Assembly (NCBI GenBank): GCA_963737015.1
Contig: CAVTQZ010000001.1
Location: forward strand, 310,001-374,000
Length of the DNA stretch: 64,000 nt
Direction of reading: 5' to 3'
Source of the DNA: CAVTQZ01 sp963737015
GTDB lineage: Bacteria; Actinomycetota; Acidimicrobiia; Acidimicrobiales; UBA8190
Below, in pieces: positions 25,453-33,282 of this stretch. Both the position numbers and the translations under genes were made by a program. Every line of letters starts with the position of its first letter. Within the stretch, counting starts at the first letter, position 1. The notes under the pieces are model-generated. The model did not search any database. It saw only the letters and a program-made list of their open reading frames with translations, and was not told the origin of the DNA.

Positions 25453-27207
25453 ATGCCGAAGCGGCGGGACCTGCCCTACGGGGTCGAGATCAGGGGCACG
25501 CCGCGCCCGATGAAGTTCGTAAGTCCCTACAGGAGGATCGGCGAGCTGAGCGAGGTCGAGCGCTGGAAGCTCGCGCGCCACCCCCTCGACGTCGCCGACG
25601 CGGTGATCGAGCGCTATTCGAAGGAGGGGCCCGGCGCGATCGCGAAGGTGAAGGGCGAGGCCGAGCGCCTCAAGTGGGTGGGCCTCTACCCCCAGCGCCA
25701 GGGCGGCGACGCGTTCATGCTGAGGGTGAAGGTCCCGGGCGGCGTCATGACCGCCGACCAGGCGCGTGAGATAGGGATCGCGGCCGACGCGTATGGCGAG
25801 GGGCCCGACGACAGCCTCCTGTTCGGAAACCGCTACGCGGACATCACCACGCGCCAGGACATCCAGATCCACTGGGTGCGCATCGAGGATGTCCCGCGCA
25901 TCTGGCAGCGCTTCTCGGACGTCGGCGTGACGACCGTGCAGGCCTGCGGCGACTCGGCGCGAAACGTCCTGTGCTGTCCCGTGTCGGGAATCGACGCGGA
26001 AGAGGCCTTCGACGCCCTGCCCGTGGCGCTCGAGATCTCGCAGTACTTCACCGGCAACCGCGAGTACGCGAACCTGCCCCGCAAGTTCAAGATGAGCGTG
26101 ACCGGCTGTCTCGAGGACTGCGCGCAGGCCGAGATCAACGACATCGGGCTATGGCCCGCGCGCACCGGTGACGGGAGCCTCGGGTTCAATGTCCTGGCGG
26201 GAGGCGGGCTCTCGGACGGCGAGCGCTTCGCATCGGACATCGACGTCTTCGTGAAGCCCGATCAAGCGGTCGAGATCACGAGAGCCATCGCCCAGACCTA
26301 CGGCGAGCTCGGCAACCGTGAGAACCGGGGCCTAGCCCGCATGCGCTATCTCGTGCAGGAGCTCGGCCCCGAGGGCTTCCGTGCCGAGCTGGCCGCCCGG
26401 ACACGGTTCGGGCTGGCGCCGGCGGGGGAGGAGCTGACCCGCCGCTACCGCGGGGACCACGTGGGGGTGCACCGCGAGCGCGAACCCGGCCGCTACTACG
26501 TGGGGTGTTGCGTGCCCGTCGGGCGCATGACCGGCATGGAGCTCGTCGAAGCCGCACGGCTGGCGCGCATATACGGCGACGGCACGATCCGTCTCGGCAC
26601 CGACCAGAACTTCGTGCTCAGCGGTGTTCCCGAGGCGCGCCTCGGCGATCTTCTCGCCGAAGACCTGCTCCAGAAGTACTCACCCACCCCCGGGCCCTTC
26701 GTGCGGGGGGTGGTCGCGTGCACCGGGAACGAGTTCTGCCGCTTCGCCGTCGTCGAGACGAAAGAGCGCGCGGTGCGTTGGGCGAGATGGATGGATGAGC
26801 ACCTCCCCGAACAGGCTCACGTCGGAGAAGGTGCCAACGGTTCGCGCGCCGACAAGGTGATCCGAATGCACTTCTCGGGTTGCTCCGCCTCTTGCGCGCA
26901 GCCGCAGATAGCGGACATCGGCTTTCGCGGTGACACGGCGCACGTCGCCGAGCACATCTCCGAGGCGGTCGACATCGGCATGGGCGGATCACTGGGCCTC
27001 GATGCCGGGTTCATCGACTGGATCGAAGGAGCGCGGCCCGTGGACGACGTCCCCGAGGCGCTTCTCCGTGTGGTCAACCGTTACCGCACGGAGGCTCGCA
27101 ATGGAGAGCCCTTCTACAACTGGGCGCGCCGTACGCCCAACGAGGACTTGCGCGCCACCCTCGAAGGTCTGGACACCTCGATAGAGCTGACAGGACAAAA
27201 GCAGTGA
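25453..27207 (+). CDS. Assimilatory sulfite (or nitrite) reductase, siroheme type
   Basis: A 584-residue siroheme/[4Fe-4S] reductase with two ferredoxin-like halves. Conserved segments are DITTRQDIQIHWVRIED, RNVLCCPVSG, KFKMSVTGCLEDCAQ and the cluster Cys in ACTGNEFCRFAV (C-x5-C) and FSGCSASCAQPQ (C-x3-C). It catalyses six-electron reduction of sulfite to sulfide; nitrite reductase is the other possibility but the APS reductase and siroheme genes favour sulfite. No NADPH-flavoprotein subunit (CysJ) is present. Its stop overlaps the start of an FrhB-like gene (GTGA), which points to F420H2 as electron source. Confidence 0.9.
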   Translation: MPKRRDLPYGVEIRGTPRPMKFVSPYRRIGELSEVERWKLARHPLDVADAVIERYSKEGPGAIAKVKGEAERLKWVGLYPQRQGGDAFMLRVKVPGGVMTADQAREIGIAADAYGEGPDDSLLFGNRYADITTRQDIQIHWVRIEDVPRIWQRFSDVGVTTVQACGDSARNVLCCPVSGIDAEEAFDALPVALEISQYFTGNREYANLPRKFKMSVTGCLEDCAQAEINDIGLWPARTGDGSLGFNVLAGGGLSDGERFASDIDVFVKPDQAVEITRAIAQTYGELGNRENRGLARMRYLVQELGPEGFRAELAARTRFGLAPAGEELTRRYRGDHVGVHREREPGRYYVGCCVPVGRMTGMELVEAARLARIYGDGTIRLGTDQNFVLSGVPEARLGDLLAEDLLQKYSPTPGPFVRGVVACTGNEFCRFAVVETKERAVRWARWMDEHLPEQAHVGEGANGSRADKVIRMHFSGCSASCAQPQIADIGFRGDTAHVAEHISEAVDIGMGGSLGLDAGFIDWIEGARPVDDVPEALLRVVNRYRTEARNGEPFYNWARRTPNEDLRATLEGLDTSIELTGQKQ

Positions 27208-28469
27208 AGGGCTTTTCGATCCGCGAGCAGATGAACAGCGTCGAGGATCCCCCCGGAAAGACGTGGTTCTGGGAGCTCGAGGCCGGCGTCATCTTCGCCG
27301 ATCGCTGCATCCAGTGCGGCACCTGCGTGGCCGCTTGCCCCTCGAACTCGATCGGGGTGAACGAGGACACCGGGCTGCCGGAGCTCGTGAAGATGTGCAC
27401 GGGGTGCTCGCTGTGCTGGGACTTCTGTCCGCGAGGCGGCCTTCGTTACGAGGCGCTGTGGCCTCCTTCGTCGGCGCAAGCCGACGCGGCGGACGCTCCT
27501 GTCGTCACCAAGTCCGACTCGGCTGACACCTACTGGAAGATCACGGGCGGACCCCCCGGCGACGGTCTCGGCGCGGTGGTGGGCAAGTACGCCGTGCGAG
27601 CCGGGGTGCAACGCGACGAGTTCCAGGACGGAGGCATCGTCACGGCGCTCCTGCTCGCGCTCCTGGCCGGAGGGGACATAGACGGCGCGCTCGTGTCGAA
27701 GCCGAGTGACGATCCCGACGAGCCCTGGAAGGGTGTGGCTACCGTGGCCACAACTCCTCAGGAGATAGCCGCCTCTTCGGGCAGCTTCTACAACCAGACG
27801 ATGGCTCTCGCCGGCCTCGACCTGAGCCGTTACGACCTTCCTGCGAGGCCTCGCCTGGCGGTCGTCGGTACGCCGTGCGAGATCGAGGGCATCAGGGCCA
27901 TGCAGGCGAGGCGCTGGCCCACGGGCGTTCACCGCGTCGATGCGATCGTCCTCACGATCGCCCTTTTGTGCACGAAGAGCTTCGACTACGAGGCGCTCAT
28001 GCTGCGGGAGCTGCGCGACCGCCGTGGTCTCGACCTCGACCGCGTGAGCAAGGTGGACGTCATCCACGGCCGAATGATCGTCGAGTACGCCGACGGACAA
28101 GTAGCGGTCGACGAGCCGATCAAGGACTTCCACGGAGCGGCGCTCAAAGGATGCGACGAGTGTGCGGACTTCCTCGGCCGCAGCGCCGACATCTCGGTCG
28201 GCAGCGTGGGGTCCATGTCGGGTTGGTCGAGCGTCCTGATCCGGACCGAGGCCGGCCAGGAGGCCTTCGACCGGGCGCGTGCGCGCCTCGACATCCGGGA
28301 CCTCGACAATCCCGAAGCGCTGGTCAAGCTCGACAACCTGGACAAGCGCATCGCGGAGCGGACGCTGAAGCGCAAGCTCGACCCGGACGCCCCGTTGTTC
28401 ATCGAGTTCGAGGAGCACCTCGGCAATTACGAGGGCACCGATCGTGCGCCGGTGGTGAAGAACCGTTGA
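27204..28469 (+). CDS. Coenzyme F420 hydrogenase/dehydrogenase beta-subunit-like Fe-S flavoprotein (FrhB type)
   Basis: A 421-residue protein. Residues 35-75 hold two [4Fe-4S] motifs (CIQCGTCVAACP and CTGCSLCWDFCP). The rest is the FrhB/FdhB module (DEFQDGGIVTALLLALL, SGSFYNQTMALAGL, VVGTPCEIEGIRAM, LLCTKSFDYEAL, CDECADFLGRSADISVGSVG), which binds FAD and oxidises F420H2. In methanogen Fsr such a module is fused to a siroheme sulfite reductase. Here the two are separate but overlap by four bases (GTGA). The inferred role is feeding F420H2 electrons to the sulfite reductase. Confidence 0.85.
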   Translation: MKGFSIREQMNSVEDPPGKTWFWELEAGVIFADRCIQCGTCVAACPSNSIGVNEDTGLPELVKMCTGCSLCWDFCPRGGLRYEALWPPSSAQADAADAPVVTKSDSADTYWKITGGPPGDGLGAVVGKYAVRAGVQRDEFQDGGIVTALLLALLAGGDIDGALVSKPSDDPDEPWKGVATVATTPQEIAASSGSFYNQTMALAGLDLSRYDLPARPRLAVVGTPCEIEGIRAMQARRWPTGVHRVDAIVLTIALLCTKSFDYEALMLRELRDRRGLDLDRVSKVDVIHGRMIVEYADGQVAVDEPIKDFHGAALKGCDECADFLGRSADISVGSVGSMSGWSSVLIRTEAGQEAFDRARARLDIRDLDNPEALVKLDNLDKRIAERTLKRKLDPDAPLFIEFEEHLGNYEGTDRAPVVKNR

Positions 28470-28810
28470 TCACACATCCAGAGCTCGACGGACCGACGAT
28501 CCTGGAGACCAGCGAGGGGCTTCGCTTCGAAGCTCCCGCCGAACCCGTCGACCTGCGCATTCACCTTCGGGAGACGGCGCTCGATCCCGAGGAGAGCGAA
28601 CCCCCGCGCTACCAGAGCTGCCTCGGGACCTGGCTTTGGGAGAGATGGCGCGCGACGCTCGAACCGGTAGGGACCGAACGCGAGACGTTCATGGACATCG
28701 TGGCGGGATACCGCCGAGAGGTGTGGCTGTGGATTCTCGGCGACAGGACCTGGGAACAGATGCTGAGCGGCCTGGCCGGAAGGGTCTCCAGGCGCCTCCC
28801 GGTCGCATAG
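28466..28810 (+). CDS. Small conserved-looking protein ending the sulfite-reductase operon
   Basis: A 114-residue protein that I do not recognise. TTG 28466 overlaps the FrhB-like stop as TTGA, so it is coupled to it. The first half is acidic with beta character (GLRFEAPAEPVDLRIHLRE); the second half is helical and Trp-rich (CLGTWLWERWRATLEP, YRREVWLWILGDRTWEQM). It has one Cys and no membrane segment. It could be an assembly or electron-transfer accessory of the F420/sulfite reductase pair; that is inferred from operon position only. Confidence 0.6.
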   Translation: MITHPELDGPTILETSEGLRFEAPAEPVDLRIHLRETALDPEESEPPRYQSCLGTWLWERWRATLEPVGTERETFMDIVAGYRREVWLWILGDRTWEQMLSGLAGRVSRRLPVA

Positions 28811-29130
28811 AACGGTCGCACGGAGCGCGCATAGAGCTCTCATAGAAGCAGTAAAGAAGACGCATCCGTCCTCGACGGCGATCTTCAATCACGTTCGTGT
28901 TATCACGCGGATGTATTTTCCGCGTCCCACAGCTTGTGTTCGCCATGACACGACATGCGGCTCTGTTGCGATTGGACGACGCAGCTGCATTTGCACGCGT
29001 GTGTCGGGTCGGGCTAGTAAATCCCGAAACCCAGGGAACAACGGGGGCGCGGGCGTTCCCGACCATCCACCAGTAGCGCAGGGCTCGCAGATAGGGTCCT
29101 TCAGCATCGGAAGGTAGGTCGAAGGGTTCT
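28811..29130. other. Intergenic region, no gene seen
   Basis: Three hundred and twenty bases between the sulfite-reductase operon and the next membrane protein. The G+C content dips around 28880-28920. No tRNA, known riboswitch or strong terminator was found. It presumably holds the promoter of the downstream pair. Confidence 0.4.
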
Positions 29131-29712
29131 TTGACGATCGTGGTCCTCCTGATTCTCGTATTGGTGTGGGCGGTAGTGCTCGGACCGAGCCTCTTGCGCC
29201 GGGGAGCACAGCGGCGCTCCACCGACTCCATCGGCGCCTTCCACCGTCAGCTACGCGTTCTCGAGCGCACGGGACCGTCTCTCGTGGATCCGATACACAG
29301 TCTCGACACGACCTTGCCGTCCGCGCACCTCGCGCGGCGCTCGGTGGGAACGAATCGAAACGGGTTGATCGTGGTGCGTCCCGATGCAGTCGTCCCCGTC
29401 GCCCGTCACGCCAAGCGAAGCTCGGCTAGACGCCCGGATCCCTACTTCAGGCCCGAGGCTTGCAAGCGTCGGCGCGACGTCCTGGTCGCGCTGTTCGTAA
29501 CGTTCATCGGTAGCGGCGTTCTCGGAGCGATACCGCAAGCGAGGCCGGTGCTGATCCTTACCGCCATTGCGGCGCTCGCGATGAGCGGTTACATCGCTCT
29601 CCTCGTACGTCTCAGGAACCGCGCTCAGGAGCGTGAGCTCAAGCTGCGGTACCTCCCGCGCCCTGCTGACCGCGACGCCTCGATCGCGCCCCGCCGGGTC
29701 GCCGCCCGCTGA
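29131..29712 (+). CDS. Hypothetical membrane protein, three helices
   Basis: A 193-residue protein with an N-terminal helix (IVVLLILVLVWAVVLGPSLL), a basic cytoplasmic middle, and two more helices near residues 118-138 and 142-160. The tail is Arg-rich. The opening ILVLVWAVVLGPSLLRR pattern is common in small actinobacterial membrane proteins of unknown role. TTG 29131 is used, with GAAGGG five bases upstream. Its stop overlaps the likely CTG start of the translin-like gene, so the two are probably coupled. Confidence 0.65.
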   Translation: MTIVVLLILVLVWAVVLGPSLLRRGAQRRSTDSIGAFHRQLRVLERTGPSLVDPIHSLDTTLPSAHLARRSVGTNRNGLIVVRPDAVVPVARHAKRSSARRPDPYFRPEACKRRRDVLVALFVTFIGSGVLGAIPQARPVLILTAIAALAMSGYIALLVRLRNRAQERELKLRYLPRPADRDASIAPRRVAAR

Positions 29713-30389
29713 CGCACGCGACTACTTCGTTACCGGAGGATCCGGTCCCCGGGGGGTCGCGCAGCGCAGAGCTCTCACGTCTGAGCGAGGACGCCCGCGA
29801 GCGCCTGGAGGCAACACATCTCGCGCGCGAAGAGGCGCTCGCACGGTGTCGGGAGACAATTCGCGCATCGGGCCTTGCGATACGCGCCGTGCACCGGTCC
29901 GAGACCGAAGCCGCATTGCAGCGTCTCGGGGAAGCAGAGCGCTCGCTGCGACGCGCACAAGAGGTGCTCGAGCCCTTTCCGTCCCTCGCAGCAACCGGTT
30001 TCATCCACGACGCGGAGAAGGAGTACGCCGAGGCCCGCCTCACGAAGGCCTTGGTGAAGGAAGAAACCATTCCGGGCCCTGAGGAATTGCAGGTGGGCCT
30101 GGCCGCGTGGCTGAACGGTCTGGCGGAAGCGGCGTCCGAGCTGCGCAGGAACCTGCTCGACCGCCTCCGGGCGGGGGACACCGAGCGCGCCGAAGCTCTC
30201 TTCGCCACGATGGAGGATGCTTACGACCTTCTCGTCGGCATCGAGTATCCCGATGCGATCACAGGAGGTCTTCGAAGGGCGACGGACTCTCTCCGGGCGG
30301 TCGTAGAGCGAAGCCGTTCCGACCTCACCTCGACGATCGTCCAGTCGCACCTGCGCCAGACGATCGAGGAATCTCTCGACAGATCCTGA
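29709..30389 (+). CDS. Translin-like helical protein
   Basis: An all-helical protein of about 226 residues. The order EEALARCRETIRASGLAIRAVHRSE, then EAERSLRRAQEVLEP, then FIHDAEKEYAEARL matches the translin family, which binds RNA or single-stranded DNA. The conserved first helix lies before the only GTG (29889), and no ATG, GTG or TTG occurs in frame back to 29709. CTG 29709 overlaps the upstream stop as CTGA, exactly as in cysN. The first 35 residues are then an unconserved leader. Function in bacteria is unknown. Confidence 0.65.
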   Translation: MTHATTSLPEDPVPGGSRSAELSRLSEDARERLEATHLAREEALARCRETIRASGLAIRAVHRSETEAALQRLGEAERSLRRAQEVLEPFPSLAATGFIHDAEKEYAEARLTKALVKEETIPGPEELQVGLAAWLNGLAEAASELRRNLLDRLRAGDTERAEALFATMEDAYDLLVGIEYPDAITGGLRRATDSLRAVVERSRSDLTSTIVQSHLRQTIEESLDRS

Positions 30390-30576
30390 CGTAATCGCGA
30401 GCCTGCCGGACCACCTGGCAGGGGCTCAGCGCCCTCAGGGCCACCGGGGACCCGCAACGCCAGATGCAGCGCGAACGAGCGTTACTTCTTCGGGCACAGC
30501 CTGAAGATCCCAAAGCGTTTCGGCATCTTCGCCGAGGCGGGATCGCTTGGAGGCCGATGTGACGGGAGCAAGATAA

Positions 30577-32178
30577 ATGTCGGCTACGACGCGCCTGTCG
30601 CGGCGGGCGTTTCTCGGATCTGGACTCGCGGCAGCAGGGGCAATCGGTGCTGCACGCCTCTCACGAACGACTCCGCCTTTGTCGACGCGGCTCGCGAGCG
30701 CCTCGGTGCGCCTCCCGAATTCACTTCCATATCCCCACGTGACGGCGGGTACGGCGAATCCGGCAATGCCGTTCGATCACGTCGTGGTCCTCATGATGGA
30801 GAACCATTCGTTCGACAATTTCCTCGGCGATCTGTCGAAGACGCGGCGGGACGTCGTGGGTCCCTTCAACTCGACCGGGGCACCACGATCGGGTTGGCCC
30901 AGCTATGAGGGCGGCGTCTACGTCAACTACGACGCCCATGGAAACAAGATCGAGCCGTATCACATGGACTCGACCTGTGATCCCGGTGGGGTGGACCAGA
31001 GCTGGGACTGCACCCACGGGTCGATGTACTGGTCCTCCGGAGTCGAGCCTGCGTCGGAATATGCAGCGAGCTACGACCCGGCTTCGTTCGCTTGGTCCAA
31101 GTCCCTTCAGCAGGTGCCGCTTCGAGCCCGGGAAATGAAGGGATTCGTTCTGGCCAACGGCGACGTCGAGCCGATGGGTTACTGGACGTCGGCTGAACTG
31201 CCCTTCACGCACTCGATGGCGGAGAGGTTCACGATCGCGAACTACTGGTTCTGTTCTGCTCCCTGCCAGACCTATCCGAACCGCCGGTTCCTCATGGCCG
31301 GCACCGCTTTCGGCGACATCTCCACCGACTTGAACACGATCATCGATCCGTCGAAGGGTCCAAACGCAATCGCGTCGCCGCCGCCGAACGGGACGATCTT
31401 CGACCGGCTCTCCAAGTACGGGATCTCCTGGCGCAATTACTTCACCGATCTCCCGGCAACCGGGATCATCCCTACCACCATCGAGAAGTACCCGGATCAC
31501 ATCGTGTCGGTGGAGAATTTCTTCGCCGACTGCGCGGCGGGCACCTTGCCGTCGGTGAGCTTCGTGGACCCGGAGTTCGGGGCGGTAACCGAAGTGGGAA
31601 GTGGCATCGCTTCCATTCCCGGCATCGGCAACCTCGCCCAGGTACAGGACCTGAACAACTTCATGCAGACGGTGAATGGTGACGAGGAGCCTCCCGCCGA
31701 TGTCGCGTACGGCGAGGAGTTCGTGGCGAAGGTGGTGAACGCGGTGCTTCAATCACCCGCATGGGGGCGGACCCTCCTCATCTGGACCTTCGACGAGCAC
31801 GGCGGGTTTGCCGACCATGTCCCTGTCCCCCCTGCCATCCCACCGGACGGTATCCAGCCGGACCTGAGCAACGGCAGCTTCTACGGTGCTTACGACGTCT
31901 ACGGCCCGCGCGTGGCGACGGTTGTGGTCTCGCCGTACTCGAAGCCCAGCGGCGTCTCGAACCTGGTCTACGACCACACGTCGGTCCTCGCGACGATCGA
32001 GCACAAGTGGAACCTGCCTGCATGCACGTACCGCGACGCGAACGCAAACACGGTCATGGACTTCCTGCAGGAGAAGCCCGAATTGCTGACACCCCCTCTA
32101 CTCGCCGAGCCCGGACCGGCGCTTCCTGGAGGCCTTAACTGCTCGAGCGTCTTGCCGGTGACGGTTCCCTCGTCGTAG
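30577..32178 (+). CDS. Tat-exported phosphoesterase (phospholipase C / acid phosphatase AcpA family)
   Basis: A 533-residue secreted enzyme. Residues 8-30 are a twin-arginine signal (SRRAFLGSGLAAAGAIGA). The phosphoesterase family pattern follows: FDHVVVLMMENHSFDNFLG with the metal Glu/Asn, then CQTYPNRRFLMAGTA, the DEHGGFADHVPVP metal site and YDHTSVLATIEHKW. The family hydrolyses phospholipids or phosphomonoesters outside the cell, often to obtain phosphate. ATG 30577 is preceded by GGGAGCA. It is followed after 55 bases by an SDR gene with no evident link. Confidence 0.87.
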   Translation: MSATTRLSRRAFLGSGLAAAGAIGAARLSRTTPPLSTRLASASVRLPNSLPYPHVTAGTANPAMPFDHVVVLMMENHSFDNFLGDLSKTRRDVVGPFNSTGAPRSGWPSYEGGVYVNYDAHGNKIEPYHMDSTCDPGGVDQSWDCTHGSMYWSSGVEPASEYAASYDPASFAWSKSLQQVPLRAREMKGFVLANGDVEPMGYWTSAELPFTHSMAERFTIANYWFCSAPCQTYPNRRFLMAGTAFGDISTDLNTIIDPSKGPNAIASPPPNGTIFDRLSKYGISWRNYFTDLPATGIIPTTIEKYPDHIVSVENFFADCAAGTLPSVSFVDPEFGAVTEVGSGIASIPGIGNLAQVQDLNNFMQTVNGDEEPPADVAYGEEFVAKVVNAVLQSPAWGRTLLIWTFDEHGGFADHVPVPPAIPPDGIQPDLSNGSFYGAYDVYGPRVATVVVSPYSKPSGVSNLVYDHTSVLATIEHKWNLPACTYRDANANTVMDFLQEKPELLTPPLLAEPGPALPGGLNCSSVLPVTVPSS

Positions 32179-32233
32179 AGGAAAAAGTTGACGTCGGTTC
32201 CACGACTCGACCGGTATAACTACTCTCGCGGCG

Positions 32234-32989
32234 GTGAGTGAGCGTGGCGTTGCCGTCGTTACCGGAGCCTCGAGCGGTATAGGGGCCGCCACCGCCCGGA
32301 GGCTTGCCTCCGAAGGGTTCGAGGTCGTCCTCGGTGCGCGACGGCGGGAACGCGTCGAGTCACAAGTCGCCGAGATCGGGTCAGGAGCCCGGGGCTCGAC
32401 CCTCGATGTCACAGACCAAACCTCAGTGGACCAGTTCTGCGACGCCGTCGGAGAGGATTGCCGGCTGCTGGTGAACAACGCCGGCGGCGCGCTGGGCATG
32501 GAGCCGGTGGAATCCGCCGACGACCAGAAGTGGCGGACGATGTACGAGACGAATGTCTTGGGTCTGATGCGTATGACCCGGGCCCTTCTACCCAGGCTGA
32601 TCGCATCCGGAGATGGACATGTGATCAACATCGGGTCTGTGGCCGCGTTCGAGCCCTATGCCGGCGGCGGCGGTTACAACGCTGCCAAGCACGCCGTGCG
32701 GGCGGTAAACGACGTGCTTCGCATAGAGCTGAACGGAAAGCCCGTGCGCATCACCGAGATCGATCCGGGCCTCGTTGAGACTGACTTCTCCTTGGTGCGC
32801 TTCGAAGGCGACCGTTCCCGTGCCGATGCTGTTTACGAAGGCCTGACTCCGCTCACGGCGGACGACGTTGCCGACGTGGTGGCGTTCGCAGCCACGCGGC
32901 CGAGCCATGTGGATATCGACCAGGTGGTGATCCGGCCGAGGGCGCAGGCACGGGTATGGCTCGTTCATCGGGACGGGACGGACAGTTGA
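32234..32989 (+). CDS. Short-chain dehydrogenase/reductase
   Basis: A 251-residue classical SDR of the YdfG-like group. The nucleotide site TGASSGIGAATARRLA, the NNAGG motif, the catalytic Ser region INIGSVAAFEP and the Y-x3-K (GGYNAAKHAV) are in place. The Arg after the first strand (GARRRERV) favours NADP. The reaction is reversible oxidation of a hydroxyl group, probably of a 3-hydroxy acid as in YdfG relatives, but the substrate is not shown. GTG 32234 is the start. Confidence 0.87.
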   Translation: MSERGVAVVTGASSGIGAATARRLASEGFEVVLGARRRERVESQVAEIGSGARGSTLDVTDQTSVDQFCDAVGEDCRLLVNNAGGALGMEPVESADDQKWRTMYETNVLGLMRMTRALLPRLIASGDGHVINIGSVAAFEPYAGGGGYNAAKHAVRAVNDVLRIELNGKPVRITEIDPGLVETDFSLVRFEGDRSRADAVYEGLTPLTADDVADVVAFAATRPSHVDIDQVVIRPRAQARVWLVHRDGTDS

Positions 32990-33002
32990 CAGAGGCCAAG
33001 TC

Positions 33003-33248
33003 TCAACTTCGGCTGCCCTGCTCGTAGATACCTTCTCTCATGATCTCGACGCAAAGATCAACGCACTCGTTGCATATATAGACGGAGTGGGGCCCAGCTA
33101 TGACTTTGCGCACCTGGTCCTGACGCTTTTCACAAAAACTGCATCTCACCGGTTCGGTCACGTCTCGGACGTTACCGCTTCCACGGTTCTGTGAGAGCCC
33201 CCATAGAGAGGAGGGTAAGTTCTGCAGGGCGCCGACCAGCGAGCCCAT
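33003..33248 (-). CDS. Orphan ClpX-type C4 zinc-finger protein
   Basis: The last 50 residues carry CSFC, 19 residues, then CNEC with the following VDLCVEIM helix. This is the N-terminal zinc-binding domain of ClpX, which recognises substrates and adaptors. The ATPase part is absent. The frame opens at ATG 33248, but GTG 33161 just before the finger is as likely. Such stand-alone fingers could act as adaptors or be remnants of a clpX copy. Confidence 0.5.
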   Translation of the reverse strand: MGSLVGALQNLPSSLWGLSQNRGSGNVRDVTEPVRCSFCEKRQDQVRKVIAGPHSVYICNECVDLCVEIMREGIYEQGSRS

Positions 33249-33282
33249 TTATCCCGACGCACACCATGCAAAACTGTCGGCG

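Noticed and set aside
28811..29130. A riboswitch or small RNA before the membrane protein at 29131
   Set aside because: No known consensus or convincing paired structure could be found by eye; a covariance-model search would be needed.
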